Shown here: piece by piece, positions 1 to 8,039 of the stretch | Numbering within the stretch: the stretch's first letter is position 1 | How the letters are laid out: each line of letters begins with the position of its first letter | Source of the DNA: Prevotella sp. | Lineage (GTDB): Bacteria; Bacteroidota; Bacteroidia; Bacteroidales; Dysgonomonadaceae | Length of the DNA stretch: 64,000 nt | Assembly: GCA_031285625.1 (NCBI GenBank) | Contig: JAITVV010000007.1 | Span: 1 to 64,000 of the forward strand | Direction: 5' to 3' | The notes under the pieces: generated by a model | The model's input: the letters and a program-made list of their open reading frames with translations, nothing else | What the model was told of the DNA's origin: nothing | Database searches by the model: none | Program-made: the position numbers and the translations under genes

Positions 1-47
1 CCCGAAATCCCTTCTTTAAAGGCTCCCTTTTAGTGGTAAAGCGGGTG

Positions 48-80
48 CAAAGATAAACAAATAATTAATAATATTCCAAA
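48..80 (-). promoter_or_regulatory. Predicted Bacteroidota promoter for a leftward gene outside the window
   Basis: On the minus strand a TATCTTTG -7 box (48-55) follows a TTTG -33 box (77-80) with a 21-bp spacer, matching the Bacteroidota consensus. It points out of the window, so the gene it serves is not seen. No gene is visible in 1-316 other than this and the promoter at 275. Confidence 0.5.
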
Positions 81-274
81 TATTTAAACGCATTTTTTTT
101 AAAAGAAAAATAGAATGAACAACAAACTGCCTAGAACAAAAGACATTGGCGGAAAATAAAAATTAAATAAAAAAATACAGGCTTGAATTTTCGCATTAAT
201 AAAAGGATAATGTAATCAAAATATTTCTGCAAAAGAGATATATCTAAGATTACAATACATATGATTATAATTAA

Positions 275-282
275 TATCTTTG
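275..282 (+). promoter_or_regulatory. Predicted -7 box for the thioredoxin-fold lipoprotein gene
   Basis: TATCTTTG lies 34 bp before the start codon at 317, which suits the Bacteroidota -7 element. No clear TTTG -33 box is found 19-21 bp upstream, so only half of the promoter is supported. Confidence 0.45.
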
Positions 283-316
283 CGCCTAAATTATATTTAC
301 TAATACACATTTATAT

Positions 317-1489
317 ATGAAAACATCTCTTCTGGCTAAGCTTATTCTTATTACGGTTACAATTGTAATGTTTGCATCTTGTAAAAACAAGGGCCCACAT
401 TTTACAGTAGAAGGTAAAATAGCGAATGCAGATACAACAATGTTATATCTGGAAAGACGCTCTTTGAATGAAACAACAATTATTGACTCTGTAAAGTTAG
501 ATACTGACGGGAACTTCAAATTTGAAGAACCAGCTTTGGGCTATCCTGAGTTTTATTTATTAAAAATGGATAAGCAAGCTATAAATCTGGCTATAGATTC
601 CATAGAGACTATTACAGTATATGCTAACAAACCGACTTTTGCAACAGAATATACAGTAGAAGGTTCTGAAAGTACTGTAAAAATAAAAGATATCGTATTT
701 GCTCAACAAAAGCTAAGCCAGAGTGTTTCTGACCTACGCAAAAAATTTGAGAGTAAAGAAATTAATCAGGATCAATATATCGCCGACATACAAATGGCTT
801 TGGATGAATACAAAACAAAAGCTAAAGATTTGATATTATCGGACTATAAGAGTATGGCCAGTTATTTTGCTTTATTTCAGAAAGTAGATGACTACCTTAT
901 CTTCGACCCTTATGATAAAAATGATCTTGTTGCATTCAGAGCTGTAGCCACGGTATGGGATCAGTACAAGTCAAACTCCCCAAGAGCACAGCATTTGAAA
1001 ACATTTACGTTAAGTGCATTGGCCGAACTTAAACAAATGGCTAGCCAGGAAGAAACTATTAAGAAATTAGAGAATACGGAAGCTACCGACCACAGTACTT
1101 TTTACAATATATCGTTGCCTGATATAAATAACAAAGAGATTCCTTTATCTTCATTGAAAGGAAAGGTTATCATTCTTGATTTCACTGCATATCAGACAGA
1201 GTTTTCTCCAGCACATAATATATTAATTAATAATGTGTATAGTAAATATAAAGGTTCGGTTGAAGTATATCAGGTTTCATTTGATACAGATATACATGCA
1301 TGGAAAAATTCAGCGATAAATTTGCCTTGGACATGTGTAAGAGAGAGTAAATACATGAATTCGGAATTGCTTACTAAATTTAATATACAAGGGTTTCCTA
1401 CAACATACCTAATGAACAAAAACGGAGAAATAGTAAAGAGGATACTGGCTTCCGACAACTTAGCAGCTGAAGTTCAAAAATTATTATAA
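317..1489 (+). CDS. DUF4369/thioredoxin-fold lipoprotein lacking the redox cysteines
   Basis: This is a 390-residue lipoprotein of the envelope. It has a signal peptide with a lipobox ending FASC (Cys22), an N-terminal beta-rich DUF4369-like domain (about residues 28-130), a helical linker (about 135-250) and a C-terminal TlpA/AhpC-like thioredoxin fold (about 262-390). The fold is recognised from the order of the segments GKVIILDFTA and GFPTTYLM, the latter holding the cis-Pro. The position of the usual WCxxC motif reads AYQTEFSPAH, so both catalytic cysteines are absent and it is unlikely to be a disulfide oxidoreductase. Family members in Bacteroidales are often annotated as thiol-disulfide interchange proteins; a binding or structural role is my inference. 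It stands alone ahead of greA, which has its own promoter. Confidence 0.8.
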   Translation: MKTSLLAKLILITVTIVMFASCKNKGPHFTVEGKIANADTTMLYLERRSLNETTIIDSVKLDTDGNFKFEEPALGYPEFYLLKMDKQAINLAIDSIETITVYANKPTFATEYTVEGSESTVKIKDIVFAQQKLSQSVSDLRKKFESKEINQDQYIADIQMALDEYKTKAKDLILSDYKSMASYFALFQKVDDYLIFDPYDKNDLVAFRAVATVWDQYKSNSPRAQHLKTFTLSALAELKQMASQEETIKKLENTEATDHSTFYNISLPDINNKEIPLSSLKGKVIILDFTAYQTEFSPAHNILINNVYSKYKGSVEVYQVSFDTDIHAWKNSAINLPWTCVRESKYMNSELLTKFNIQGFPTTYLMNKNGEIVKRILASDNLAAEVQKLL

Positions 1490-1504
1490 AAGTATACTCA
1501 AATA

Positions 1505-1536
1505 TTTGAAAATACGGAAAATATAATTTATCTTTG
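1505..1536 (+). promoter_or_regulatory. Predicted promoter of greA-HIT
   Basis: TTTG at 1505-1508 and TATCTTTG at 1529-1536 are separated by 20 bp, a full match to the Bacteroidota promoter consensus. Transcription would start near 1543, leaving a leader of over 100 nt before greA. Confidence 0.65.
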
Positions 1537-1551
1537 TTTTCAATAATAGTA

Positions 1552-1602
1552 AAAAAGGAAAAGGAGTTCTGGCCTATATCGGCAAGGATTCTTTTTCTTT
1601 TT
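1552..1602 (+). promoter_or_regulatory. Long leader hairpin upstream of greA
   Basis: A purine-rich arm (1552-1568) can pair with a pyrimidine-rich arm (1586-1602) over about 17 positions, counting several G-U pairs. The 3' arm is almost all U and C in RNA, so the element could act as an attenuator between the promoter at 1505 and greA. A role in expression is inferred from position only. Confidence 0.35.
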
Positions 1603-1656
1603 GTCGCTTTAAAAACAATAAAAAATAGTAGTCACTAATTTTAATTTTTAATTACC

Positions 1657-2127
1657 ATGGCTATCACTTACATGACCGAAGACGGTTACAAAAAGCTGAA
1701 AGAAGAAATAAATTCACTGGAAACCGTAGATAGACCAGCTATCTCAAAACAGATTGCAGAAGCCCGGGACAAGGGTGATCTATCTGAAAATGCTGAATAT
1801 GATGCAGCAAAAGAAGCACAAGGTTTGCTTGAGGCAAAAATAGCGCAAATGAAAAATCTACTGGCAAATGCCCGTTTGATTAATGAAGACGCTATTGGCA
1901 CTGACGTTGTACAGATCCTTAACAAGGTAACAATACGTAACACCAAAAACAATCAACAATTAACATATACCATTGTTGCTGAAAGTGAAGCTAATCTTAA
2001 AGAGAATAAGATGGCCGTGAGTACACCTATAGCACAAGGGCTGATGGGCAAAAAGGTAGGTGATGTTGCTGAAATCAAGGTACCATCGGGTATGATGAGT
2101 TTCGAAATCATGAATATTTCTTTATAA
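1657..2127 (+). CDS. greA: Transcription elongation factor GreA
   Basis: GreA binds the secondary channel of RNA polymerase and stimulates cleavage of backtracked transcripts. At 156 residues it has the family length. An N-terminal coiled coil (about residues 1-75) is followed by an FKBP-like C-terminal domain. The diagnostic coiled-coil tip is present: the segment ARDKGDLSENAEYDAAKEAQ holds the acidic residues that coordinate the catalytic metal. The gene is 4 bp upstream of the HIT gene, so the two are probably co-transcribed from the promoter at 1505-1536. The leader carries a long hairpin. Confidence 0.95.
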   Translation: MAITYMTEDGYKKLKEEINSLETVDRPAISKQIAEARDKGDLSENAEYDAAKEAQGLLEAKIAQMKNLLANARLINEDAIGTDVVQILNKVTIRNTKNNQQLTYTIVAESEANLKENKMAVSTPIAQGLMGKKVGDVAEIKVPSGMMSFEIMNISL

Positions 2128-2131
2128 GCCT

Positions 2132-2527
2132 ATGTCAAGCATTTTCACTAAGATTGCTGCCGGGGAAATACCTTCATACAAAGTTGCCGAAGATGACAGG
2201 TTCTTTGCTTTTCTGGATATAAATCCAATGGCAAAAGGGCATACACTTGTGATTCCAAAACAGGAAGTGGACTATATCTTCGACCTTGACGACACAACAT
2301 TGAAAGACATGACTATCTTTTCTAAAAAAATAGCCAAAGCCATCGAAAAGGCTGTTTCGTGTAAACGTGTTGGCATGATGGTAATTGGATTGGAAGTACC
2401 TCATGCGCATATTCACCTGATTCCGATCAATAAAGAATCGGATATGGTCTTATCAAACCCAAGAGTAAAGATGGAACAAGCCGAATTTGAGGAAATCGCA
2501 AAAAAAATAAGAGAATATTTAAGCTAA
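2132..2527 (+). CDS. HIT family protein (HINT-like nucleotide hydrolase)
   Basis: This is a 131-residue histidine-triad protein. The triad motif HxHxHxx is at residues 91-95 (H91, H93, H95) in VPHAHIHLIPI, and the N-terminal region SIFTKIAAGEIPSYK is typical of HINT-type purine nucleoside phosphoramidases. The cytoplasmic enzyme is expected to hydrolyse AMP-lysine or aminoacyl-adenylate-like phosphoramidates; the natural substrate is not known from sequence. It starts 4 bp after greA and is followed by a clear intrinsic terminator at 2558-2584, which closes the operon. Confidence 0.92.
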   Translation: MSSIFTKIAAGEIPSYKVAEDDRFFAFLDINPMAKGHTLVIPKQEVDYIFDLDDTTLKDMTIFSKKIAKAIEKAVSCKRVGMMVIGLEVPHAHIHLIPINKESDMVLSNPRVKMEQAEFEEIAKKIREYLS

Positions 2528-2557
2528 AATGCTTAGTATAATATATATTTTATGAAG

Positions 2558-2584
2558 ACGGGAGTAGAAACTTCCGTTTTTTTT
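2558..2584 (+). terminator. Intrinsic terminator of greA-HIT
   Basis: The 7-bp stem ACGGGAG/CTTCCGT (one G-U pair) with a 6-nt loop is followed by a run of eight T. It sits 30 bp after the HIT stop codon. Confidence 0.8.
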
Positions 2585-2625
2585 GTCTTATTCCGTAATA
2601 ATTTATGGAATATCAACCAAAAATA

Positions 2626-2671
2626 AATCTATCTAATAAATAATGATTATTCATCTAAAAACAGATAGATT
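2626..2671 (+). promoter_or_regulatory. Inverted repeat abutting the vWA start codon
   Basis: AATCTATCT (2626-2634) and AGATAGATT (2663-2671) form a perfect 9-bp inverted repeat whose right arm ends one base before the ATG at 2672. A smaller palindrome (AATAAT/ATTATT) lies in the loop. Such a hairpin could affect access to the start codon, or it could be a regulator site; neither is shown. Confidence 0.4.
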
Positions 2672-4465
2672 ATGAAAACTTACAAAACAGCTATCCTGAT
2701 ACTATCCTCTATGTTTTTTTTCTCGTGTGGAAGCAATAAAACTAAAACACAAGACCCTGAAACAGCAGAAAACACATCAACTGAAGCTTACATTCCTCAA
2801 GAAGTATCCACTGAGCCCGAACTTTCCCCTCCACCGCCCAAAATGGCAGAAAAGCAATTTACACCTCCTGTTGTTACTAAAGATTTGGAAGCCTCTGATG
2901 AATATATGAGTTCTCAAGACGAAGTGCTCAACAAAATGCAAGTCTCGGTTGCAGAATTAAGGGAACATAAAGTAATAGTAGAAGAACGGCCTATGGCTGA
3001 TAAAGTGTACACAAGAGTAGAATCTCCACGCTATGACAACTTAAGAAATGAAGAATACAGCCTATTTGCAGAAAATAAATTTCGCATGGCTAAAGAAGAG
3101 CCCTTATCTACATTTTCGGTAGATGTAGATGCAGCATCTTACAGTAATATGCGACGCTTTATCAACCGGGGCACCCTTCCAAACAGGGATGCTGTACGTA
3201 TAGAAGAACTAATCAATTATTTCAGCTATAACTATCCTGAACCGACAGGTAATGATCCTGTGAGAATCACAACCGAAGTAGGAAATTGTCCATGGAATAG
3301 CCAGAATCGTTTGGTTAGAATAGGACTTAAAGCCAGAAGTATGGCAGGAGATAATCTGCCAGCTTCGAATTTTGTATTCCTTATTGATGTTTCTGGTTCG
3401 ATGAATGGCCCTACCCGACTCGATCTGGTAAAATCATCCTTAAAACTACTGGTAAATAATCTGAGGGAAAAAGACCGCGTGGCTATTGTTGTTTATGCTA
3501 GTGCAACCGGAGAGGTTCTTCCTTCAACATCAGGAAGTAATAAACAAAAAATAAAAGAGGCTTTGGAAAACCTGAAAGCAGGTGGCTCAACAGCCGGAGG
3601 CGCAGGTATACAACTAGCTTATAAGATCGCAAAACAAAACTATATACAAGGAGGAAATAATCGGATTATTCTTTGTACAGACGGAGATTTCAATGTAGGA
3701 GTATCGAGCAACGAGGGATTGCAAAAGCTAATCGAAGAACAGCGAAAGAGCGGAGTATTCCTTTCTATATTAGGATATGGAATGGGTAACTATAAAGACA
3801 GCAAGATGCAAACACTGGCTCAAGCAGGTAATGGCAATCATGCTTATATAGATAATCTACAAGAAGCTAACAAGGTACTGGTAAATGAATTTGGAGCTAC
3901 AATGTACACCGTAGCCAAAGATGTGAAGCTACAAATAGAGTTTAATCCAAATAAAGTACAAGCATACAGGTTGGTAGGATACGAAAGCCGCCTGTTGAAT
4001 AAGGAAGATTTTAATGATGATACTAAAGATGCCGGAGAAATGGGTGCCGGTCATACAGTTACAGCATTTTATGAAGTAATTCCGGTAGGAGTGAAAAGTA
4101 ATTTCACCGGAAGTGTAGATCCTCTTAAATATCAGGATGAGCCTAAACAGACCCAGTTTGGAACAAGCCTTCATCCTGATCTGTTAACAGTGAAACTCAG
4201 ATATAAACAGCCAAATAGTGGCACAAGTAAAAAACTGGAAATACCTCTGATAGATAATAATAAGGATAATGTATCCAATGATTTTCGTTTTGCTTCGGCT
4301 GTTGCCATGTTTGGGCAAGTAATAAAAGATTCTGAATATAAAGGAGAGGGTACCTATGACAAAGCTATTGCTCTAGCACAAAAAGGATATGGAGAAGATC
4401 AGCAAGGATATCGCCGCGAATTTGTACGATTGATGGAAACGACAAAAGGACTGGCTAAAAATTAA
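2672..4465 (+). CDS. von Willebrand factor A domain lipoprotein (YfbK-like)
   Basis: This is a 597-residue envelope protein with a lipoprotein signal ending FFSC (Cys19). A Pro/Glu-rich linker (about 25-110) follows, then the N-terminal domain found in vWA/YfbK proteins (about 130-225), a vWA domain (about 230-410) and a C-terminal DUF3520-like region (about 420-590). The vWA metal-binding site (MIDAS) is intact: DxSxS at D239 in LIDVSGSM. Proteins of this type bind ligands through a divalent metal; the partner is not known, and the old label of calcium-activated channel homolog should not be read as a function. The gene is flanked by a terminator upstream and a long inverted repeat downstream, so it is probably monocistronic. 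Confidence 0.88.
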   Translation: MKTYKTAILILSSMFFFSCGSNKTKTQDPETAENTSTEAYIPQEVSTEPELSPPPPKMAEKQFTPPVVTKDLEASDEYMSSQDEVLNKMQVSVAELREHKVIVEERPMADKVYTRVESPRYDNLRNEEYSLFAENKFRMAKEEPLSTFSVDVDAASYSNMRRFINRGTLPNRDAVRIEELINYFSYNYPEPTGNDPVRITTEVGNCPWNSQNRLVRIGLKARSMAGDNLPASNFVFLIDVSGSMNGPTRLDLVKSSLKLLVNNLREKDRVAIVVYASATGEVLPSTSGSNKQKIKEALENLKAGGSTAGGAGIQLAYKIAKQNYIQGGNNRIILCTDGDFNVGVSSNEGLQKLIEEQRKSGVFLSILGYGMGNYKDSKMQTLAQAGNGNHAYIDNLQEANKVLVNEFGATMYTVAKDVKLQIEFNPNKVQAYRLVGYESRLLNKEDFNDDTKDAGEMGAGHTVTAFYEVIPVGVKSNFTGSVDPLKYQDEPKQTQFGTSLHPDLLTVKLRYKQPNSGTSKKLEIPLIDNNKDNVSNDFRFASAVAMFGQVIKDSEYKGEGTYDKAIALAQKGYGEDQQGYRREFVRLMETTKGLAKN

Positions 4466-4473
4466 CTATTATG

Positions 4474-4523
4474 ATTCCTTTCCAATAAGACTTAGATTTT
4501 ACTGAGCCTTATTGGAGAGGAAT
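4474..4523 (+). terminator. Long inverted repeat after the vWA gene, terminator-like
   Basis: Arms of 19 nt (4474-4492 and 4505-4523) match at 17 positions, with the two differences allowing G-U pairing, around a 12-nt loop. There is no T-run after the stem, so it is only a possible terminator or mRNA 3'-end protector. Confidence 0.5.
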
Positions 4524-4673
4524 ATTGTTGGAATGGATTTATCTTATTATATAGAGAAATGAAAAGAGTAACAACAGAAAAGTAACACACATAAAACTTA
4601 TAAAAGGTGTCACCTTTGTTACCTTTTTCTAAAATTTGAAGTAATATTGTATTTCAACTTAAATGGATCAATT

Positions 4674-5021
4674 ATGGCTATTCAAAGTATTGACGAATAT
4701 ATTTCAGAATTTCCTAAAGATATCCAATCTTTAATGAAAAAATTGAGGGCTACTATTAAGAAGGCCGTACCGGAAGCTACTGAGAAAATTAGTTGGCAAA
4801 TGCCAACATTTTATTTAAAAGGGAACCTCATTCACTTTGCCGGACATAAGAAACACATCGGCTTATACCCCGGAATAGAAGCAATGGAAGCTTTCAAAGA
4901 AGAACTAACATCCTATAAAACAACAAAAGGAGGAATACAGCTACCCTATGACAAACCTTTACCATTAAGCCTGGTCACTAAAATTGTAAAGTTTAATATA
5001 AAAAGGAATAGTAAGAAATAA
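4674..5021 (+). CDS. DUF1801 family protein (YdhG/iron-chaperone-like fold)
   Basis: This is a small cytoplasmic protein of 115 residues with the DUF1801 pattern. A helical start (SIDEYISEFPKDIQ) is followed by the conserved ISWQMPTFYLKGNLIHFAGHKKHIGLYPG core and an ending rich in Lys. The family is related to frataxin-like/YdhG proteins, but its biochemical role is unsettled. The start at 4674 was chosen because the family begins with a short MAxxSIDEYI stretch; an in-frame start at 4647 would add nine residues of unlikely sequence. It converges on the U32 gene with only 4 bp between stop codons. Confidence 0.8.
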   Translation: MAIQSIDEYISEFPKDIQSLMKKLRATIKKAVPEATEKISWQMPTFYLKGNLIHFAGHKKHIGLYPGIEAMEAFKEELTSYKTTKGGIQLPYDKPLPLSLVTKIVKFNIKRNSKK

Positions 5022-5025
5022 GTTG

Positions 5026-6297
5026 TCAGGCTTTTTCTATAAACTTCTTTTTCTGTTCCACTTTTACGAGTTTGAACAGTTTATCGGATGGACGAATCTT
5101 CTCATTTACTTTCATTGAGAACTTTTCGCCTTTTATGGTTTCATCTACAGGTTTCAGATCCACTCTGATTTCGTCTACCACCTGACTAACCGCACCTGTT
5201 GTAGGGCCTGTAATTAATATCTCATCCCCTACCTTTAGCGATTGAGTTTCCATAAGAAACTCGGCTACCCCCAGGTTTGAGAAATATTTAAGGCCTTTAC
5301 CAATATATACTTTGCGCTTGGTTGCTCCTGATCCATAGTTGCTAGACCATTCACCCAACCTTTGCCCCAGATAGTATCCGTCCCAGAAACCCCGGTTGAA
5401 AACAGTAGCAAGACGTTCATCCCAGTTGGCTACCTTTTCTTCTGTAAATGCTCCTCCACAATATGCCTTAACAGCCTCTTTGTAGCATTCTACAACTGTA
5501 CGTACATATTCAGGACCACGGGCACGCCCTTCTATTTTGAATACCCGTACACCTGCATCCATCATCTTATTCATAAAATGAATGGTTTTGAGGTCTTTAG
5601 GCGACATGATGTATTCATTGTCTATCTCCAGTTCTATGTCTGTTTCCTTATCTTTTACAATGTATCCTCTGCGGCATATCTGATTACATGCTCCACGGTT
5701 TGCAGAAAGATCCTTTTCATGAAGGCTCAGGTAACATTTACCCGAAACTGCCATACATAACGCCCCATGCGAGAACATTTCGATACGGATAAGTTCTCCG
5801 CTTGGTCCTTTTATCTGCTGCTCAACAATATCTTTATAAATAGCAGCTACCTGGTCGAGATTCAGCTCGCGTGCCAGTACAACAACATCAGCAAACTGAC
5901 CATAAAATTTGAGGGCCTCGGTATTTGTTATATTTAATTGAGTGGATAAATGAACTTCGACTCCTATGCTACGGGCATACATCATTACCGAAACATCAGA
6001 TGCAATAATAGCAGATAAGTCTGCTTCTTTAGCTGCATTTACAATCTGATGCATCAATGAAATATCATTATCGTAAATAATGGTATTTACTGTCAAATAG
6101 CTTTTTAATCCTTTTTCCCGACAGATAGTAGCTATCTGCTTCAAATCATCAATAGTAAAATTGTTTGAAGACTTAGCGCGCATATTCAATCCCTCTATGC
6201 CAAAGTAAATAGAATCTGCACCACCTTGTATTGCAGCAGCCAGTGAATCGTATGATCCTACCGGTGCCATTATTTCAAAATCTGATATATTATTCAT
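5026..6297 (-). CDS. Peptidase U32 family protein (TrhP/RlhA-like RNA hydroxylation family)
   Basis: This is a 423-residue cytoplasmic protein of the U32 family. It starts with FEIMAPVGSYDSLAAAIQGG, the usual family N-terminus, and carries the conserved core EMFSHGALCMAVSGKCYLS followed by a second cysteine pair (ACNQIC), giving four conserved cysteines between about residues 178 and 208. Characterised members (TrhP/YegQ, RlhA) take part in prephenate-dependent hydroxylation of tRNA or 23S rRNA rather than proteolysis, so an RNA-modification role is more likely than peptidase activity. Which RNA is modified cannot be told here. A full Bacteroidota promoter lies just upstream (6336-6367). Confidence 0.88.
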   Translation of the reverse strand: MNNISDFEIMAPVGSYDSLAAAIQGGADSIYFGIEGLNMRAKSSNNFTIDDLKQIATICREKGLKSYLTVNTIIYDNDISLMHQIVNAAKEADLSAIIASDVSVMMYARSIGVEVHLSTQLNITNTEALKFYGQFADVVVLARELNLDQVAAIYKDIVEQQIKGPSGELIRIEMFSHGALCMAVSGKCYLSLHEKDLSANRGACNQICRRGYIVKDKETDIELEIDNEYIMSPKDLKTIHFMNKMMDAGVRVFKIEGRARGPEYVRTVVECYKEAVKAYCGGAFTEEKVANWDERLATVFNRGFWDGYYLGQRLGEWSSNYGSGATKRKVYIGKGLKYFSNLGVAEFLMETQSLKVGDEILITGPTTGAVSQVVDEIRVDLKPVDETIKGEKFSMKVNEKIRPSDKLFKLVKVEQKKKFIEKA

Positions 6298-6335
6298 TAT
6301 ATAATTTGTTATCCTGTCTGCTTTTTAGCAGGATG

Positions 6336-6367
6336 CAAAATTATTGCTTTTAAATGAGAAGGGCAAA
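6336..6367 (-). promoter_or_regulatory. Predicted promoter of the U32 gene
   Basis: On the minus strand TTTG (6364-6367) and TAATTTTG (6336-6343) are separated by 20 bp. A short inverted repeat (ATCCTG/CAGGAT, 6311-6334) lies in the leader. Confidence 0.6.
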
Positions 6368-6425
6368 TGAATGAAGAAAAGATCTGATCTATTTAGAATA
6401 GATTATCTCAATCTCCAGCAATAAA

Positions 6426-7211
6426 TTATAACATTTTCTTTTTCACTATATCAATACTGGCTTCAACTTCTTTCTTTAGATCCGCCTGGCCATTATCATC
6501 GAGTTTTGCCAATACTGTATTATAATCACTCAAAGCTTCAACATACTTTCCAAGTTCATAGTAGGTATTTCCTCTATTATAATAAGCTATTGGGGAACCT
6601 TCGAGTTCTATTGCCTGATCAAAATCGGCAAGAGCTTCATAATAATGCTCCATTTTTTCGTGTACCAGTCCCCGGTTATTGTAAGCACTCGCATAATCCG
6701 GAGCTAATTCAATTGTCTTGTTCAGGTCCTGTAGGGCTTTTTCATACAACCCCATATTACTATATATAGAACCGCGGTTATAATACGGCATACTATCATT
6801 CGGGTCGAGTTCTATTATTTTGGTACAAACATTCATTGTTTGCATCTCGTCTCCCATCTGATAATAGACAATGGCTAAATGCATATAAGTTTTTACAAGA
6901 ACCTTATCACGCCATTCTGTATCCTTCTTATATTTTTCATCATTATTAATTCGCTCAATCAGTGCATTCAGCATATCTACTTTCTGCTGGGGGGTACTCA
7001 GCTTCTTTAAAGACAGATAGACATCATTATTAAATTTCACCAGGCTTTTCTCTCCTTGCTTTTTCCGTCTGGCTATAAGAAAAAACATCAAAGCAAACAA
7101 TAATAACATGAGACCAAAAATTGCAATGATCCCAATTATGCCTATATTTACAACCGAAGATGTACATGATGTGAATAACAAGGCTAAAAACAATAGAGAT
7201 ATATACTTCAT
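6426..7211 (-). CDS. Membrane-anchored TPR protein
   Basis: This is a 261-residue protein. The N-terminus has a signal or lipobox-like segment (FTSC, Cys16) directly followed by a strong transmembrane segment (about residues 22-48, ending LIARRKK). Tetratricopeptide repeats occupy about residues 105-235; canonical repeats read PYYNRGSIYSNMGLYEKALQ and AYNNRGLVHEKMEHYYEALA. TPR domains mediate protein-protein contacts, so this is probably an envelope-tethered scaffold; the partner is unknown. The U32 gene downstream has its own promoter, so the two need not be one operon. Confidence 0.8.
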   Translation of the reverse strand: MKYISLLFLALLFTSCTSSVVNIGIIGIIAIFGLMLLLFALMFFLIARRKKQGEKSLVKFNNDVYLSLKKLSTPQQKVDMLNALIERINNDEKYKKDTEWRDKVLVKTYMHLAIVYYQMGDEMQTMNVCTKIIELDPNDSMPYYNRGSIYSNMGLYEKALQDLNKTIELAPDYASAYNNRGLVHEKMEHYYEALADFDQAIELEGSPIAYYNRGNTYYELGKYVEALSDYNTVLAKLDDNGQADLKKEVEASIDIVKKKML

Positions 7212-7318
7212 TTCACTGATAATTTGCTAAATAATACAATAAAGCAAATTTAGGCAAAAAGATTAATTCTAGAAACAGCTTGGTCTGTTAAGGGTAATTG
7301 CTGTTAAACATTTCTTTT

Positions 7319-7351
7319 TTTGCAATAAAGAATATAAAATTTGTAGCTTTG
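7319..7351 (+). promoter_or_regulatory. Predicted promoter of the ECF sigma gene
   Basis: TTTG (7319-7322) and TAGCTTTG (7344-7351) are 21 bp apart, matching the housekeeping promoter consensus and placing the start site near 7358, about 20 bp before the sigma gene. Confidence 0.6.
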
Positions 7352-7378
7352 CAGTGTTAACCTTTCTTAAAAGAAAAT

Positions 7379-7981
7379 ATGTTTTCAAAACCGAAGATTA
7401 GTTTAGATCCACAAACTGACGATTCCTATTTGTTTTCCCTTATACAGAAAGGTAATAAAGAAGCTTTCACAGCCATCTATAATAAATACCACAAGCAATT
7501 ATATGTTCTGGCATTTACATATCTAAAAGACAAATATATGGCTGAAGACGCCATTCAACATGTATTTACCAAACTATGGGAATTTCATCAGGATATAGCA
7601 ATAAAAGTAAGTCTTAAAAATTTTCTATATACCATCACTAAAAACTATATACTGAATCAGATACGTAACGAAAACATGGTCATAAGAAAGAACTATGAGC
7701 TAGCACAAACAATAGAAAACTACGAAGATAACTTACTGCAAACAATCGAGGAAAAAGAACTTATGTCTCTTTTTAACAAAGCACTTTCAATGTTACCTGA
7801 ACAGAAAAGAGCAGTCTGCTTATTAAAATTTGAAGAGAAATTATCGAATCAGGAAATCGCGGACAAAATGCAGATCTCAATAAATACGGTAAAGACACAT
7901 TACGCACAAGCCCTCAAAATTTTAAGAGCCCAACTTGGCAAAATGTTAATAAATATTATTTTAATCATTCTTTCTCAATAG
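7379..7981 (+). CDS. ECF-type RNA polymerase sigma factor
   Basis: This is a 200-residue sigma-70 family factor of the Bacteroidota SusC-linked ECF type. Region 2 spans about residues 20-90 (FTAIYNKYHKQLYVLAFTYL, with AEDAIQHVFTKLW). Region 4 is at about 135-190, with the helix-turn-helix LSNQEIADKMQISINTVKTH. The last 12 residues are hydrophobic, which is unusual for a soluble sigma factor. It is followed 58 bp later by the FecR anti-sigma gene and then by an STN-bearing SusC gene, the standard trans-envelope signalling layout: substrate binding to SusC relieves the anti-sigma and frees this factor to transcribe the transport genes. Confidence 0.92.
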   Translation: MFSKPKISLDPQTDDSYLFSLIQKGNKEAFTAIYNKYHKQLYVLAFTYLKDKYMAEDAIQHVFTKLWEFHQDIAIKVSLKNFLYTITKNYILNQIRNENMVIRKNYELAQTIENYEDNLLQTIEEKELMSLFNKALSMLPEQKRAVCLLKFEEKLSNQEIADKMQISINTVKTHYAQALKILRAQLGKMLINIILIILSQ

Positions 7982-8039
7982 ATACGTGTCAATTTTATGA
8001 GTGGGAACTAATGTATACTAAACTTTGATATTTTTATTT

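Noticed and set aside
4647-4673. Extra nine codons at the start of the DUF1801 gene
   Set aside because: The family begins at the internal ATG (4674); the added residues are not conserved.
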